In this document: positions 6,360 through 7,483 of the stretch, piece after piece
How positions within the stretch are numbered: position 1 is the stretch's first letter
Layout of the letters: each line of letters begins with the position of its first letter
Assembly (NCBI GenBank): GCA_002373555.1
Contig: DFKM01000171.1
Coordinates: 1 to 7,483 of the forward strand
Direction: 5' to 3'
DNA length: 7,483 nucleotides
Source: Lachnospiraceae bacterium UBA3645
GTDB taxonomy: Bacteria > Bacillota > Clostridia > Lachnospirales > Lachnospiraceae
Position numbers and translations under genes: made by a program
Notes under the pieces: generated by a model
Databases searched by the model: none
The model's input: the letters and a program-made list of their open reading frames with translations, nothing else
Told to the model about the DNA's origin: nothing

Positions 6360-7483
6360 TTAATACAGGCCGAGCGTCTTGGTCATATAACCTGAATAGT
6401 TGGGAAGCATGGTGGACAGATAGGTCTGCGGATCACCATAGTCGGGGCCCCATCCGGAAACATCGGATACGTCGCAGTTCTGCTCGTATCCTGCAGATGT
6501 GTAATATCCGGAGTACAGCCAGTCATCCTGGGACTCGCACTTGATCAGATTGACCTGTACCATTCCGCCGAGCGCATCTTCGAGAGACTGTTTGAAGACG
6601 TTTGCTCTGTTGGTATAGATCTCGGATCCGGAGAAGTAAGGAAGATCGATCTGGATCGGTTCTTCCGCACTGACGGTCACGCCGTCTGCTGCCAGTTCTT
6701 CCGCCGCAGCTGCGATTTCGGAAGCTGCATACTCCTTGTTGTACCATCCGTCAAATCCGTCGGAGGAACCTACGCCGCCGTCGCCTTCGGGATCCCATAC
6801 CTTCACGGGAAGTCCGTCCGCATCGATCTGGGCCTGTACGATCTCACCGAAGAAGGTGCCTGCTGCGAATGTCGTTGCAGTGCCGTTGATATCAACGGAA
6901 ACATCTTCAGGCAGAGATACGAATGTGCCGGGCGTATAGCTGTTTCTGAGGCTGTTCAGCTTCAGATCTTCGCCTTCGGACTGTGCATTGTAGGAAGCGC
7001 GGTCCAGGGAAGTCAGCAGAGCTCTTCTGAAGTGCAGATTCATCATGGCAGCATGCGTACGCTCTGCGTCCGCAACAGTCTGCTCAGAAACCGCGACGGT
7101 GTTGTCGTTCGAGTTCGCGAATGCTTTTCTGTTGATGTTGAAGAATCCCATGTAGGAAGTTGCATCGGTTGCAGAGATGTAAGCATACTTGTCGAAGTTG
7201 CCGTCTGACTTTGCAGCAGTGATGCAGGCATCGTTCAGTCCTGCGCCGTCGACAGTACCGGCCATGGTGTCGGTATACTGTTTCGTTGCTTCCGTACCGT
7301 CGTTGTACAGCCAGGTGATGGTATTCAGTTCCATATTATCAGCGTTCCAATAAGAATCATTCTTCTTGAAAACGATCGTGTTCTTCTCCGTCGCATTGGT
7401 CACAAGATAAGGACCGCAGTAAGCGATATGGTCGGAATCGGTACCATACAGATAGGAAGGATCATCCGCAGTGAAATCCTGTC
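6360..7483 (-). CDS. oppA: Oligopeptide ABC transporter substrate-binding protein OppA (partial, 5' end off window)
   Basis: The frame is open from the right edge to TAA (6362-6360), giving 373 visible residues. The start, signal peptide and any lipoprotein cysteine are beyond the window; GTG at 7403 is an internal Val, because the coding frame continues upstream as GPYLVTNATEKN. The sequence is that of a family 5 extracellular solute-binding protein: KKNDSYWN near the visible N-terminus, FFNINRKAF, LHFRRALLTSLDRASY, and near the end SGWGPDYGDPQTYLSTM (about 342-358), the hallmark stretch of the peptide-binding lobe. The protein should be anchored or secreted and deliver peptides to OppB/OppC. 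The C-terminus is odd: the protein stops 18 residues after the DPQTYL motif, whereas in the OppA/AmiA proteins I know roughly 100 or more residues follow. No continuation is readable in the 90 nt before oppB. Confidence 0.92.
   Translation of the reverse strand, partial: QDFTADDPSYLYGTDSDHIAYCGPYLVTNATEKNTIVFKKNDSYWNADNMELNTITWLYNDGTEATKQYTDTMAGTVDGAGLNDACITAAKSDGNFDKYAYISATDATSYMGFFNINRKAFANSNDNTVAVSEQTVADAERTHAAMMNLHFRRALLTSLDRASYNAQSEGEDLKLNSLRNSYTPGTFVSLPEDVSVDINGTATTFAAGTFFGEIVQAQIDADGLPVKVWDPEGDGGVGSSDGFDGWYNKEYAASEIAAAAEELAADGVTVSAEEPIQIDLPYFSGSEIYTNRANVFKQSLEDALGGMVQVNLIKCESQDDWLYSGYYTSAGYEQNCDVSDVSGWGPDYGDPQTYLSTMLPNYSGYMTKTLGLY

Noticed and set aside
6360..7403. OppA starting at GTG 7403
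   Set aside because: The frame stays open to the window edge and the upstream residues (such as AYCGPYLV) are typical of the family, so the GTG is an internal valine and the true start lies off the window.

Overview
The window is almost entirely one minus-strand oligopeptide ABC transporter operon. It reads right to left as oppA (substrate-binding protein, 5' end beyond the right edge), oppB and oppC (permeases), oppD and oppF (ATPases), and then a small cysteine-containing protein of unknown function. The left edge holds the last 46 codons of an unrelated plus-strand gene that converges on the operon. No tRNA, rRNA, CRISPR array, transposase gene or phage gene is visible.

The organism is most likely a Bacillota (Firmicutes) of the Clostridia or Erysipelotrichia type. 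This is inferred from strong GGAGG-type ribosome binding sites, GTG and TTG starts, the oppABCDF order, an OppB with a large extracellular insert like streptococcal AmiC, and a base composition that looks slightly above half G+C by eye. I cannot name a genus.

Layout: 1-142, tail of a plus-strand CDS. 143-218, a convergent gap filled by a near-perfect 25-bp-arm palindrome that looks like a REP element. 219-557 (-), small cysteine protein with a TTG start. 619-1941 (-), OppF with an extra C-terminal region ending in two predicted membrane helices. 1934-3703 (-), OppD with an insertion of about 235 residues, rich in charged helix, between Walker A and the Q-loop. 3715-4695 (-), OppC. 4698-6269 (-), OppB with about 275 residues between membrane helices 1 and 2. 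6270-6359, a short gap with a GC-rich stem-loop. 6360 to the right edge (-), OppA lacking its N-terminus, which also appears to end early.

How the genes work together: OppA would capture peptides outside the cell and pass them to the OppB/OppC channel, while OppD and OppF hydrolyse ATP inside. Core motifs are intact in both ATPases and both permeases carry the cytoplasmic coupling (EAA) loop, so the importer looks functional. Tight spacing (8-nt oppD/oppF overlap, 11-nt oppC/oppD gap, about 2-nt oppB/oppC gap) indicates co-translation. The features most worth a second look are the enlarged OppB, OppD and OppF, the short OppA C-terminus and the small downstream cysteine protein. No promoter for the operon is in view; it should lie upstream of oppA, beyond the right edge.
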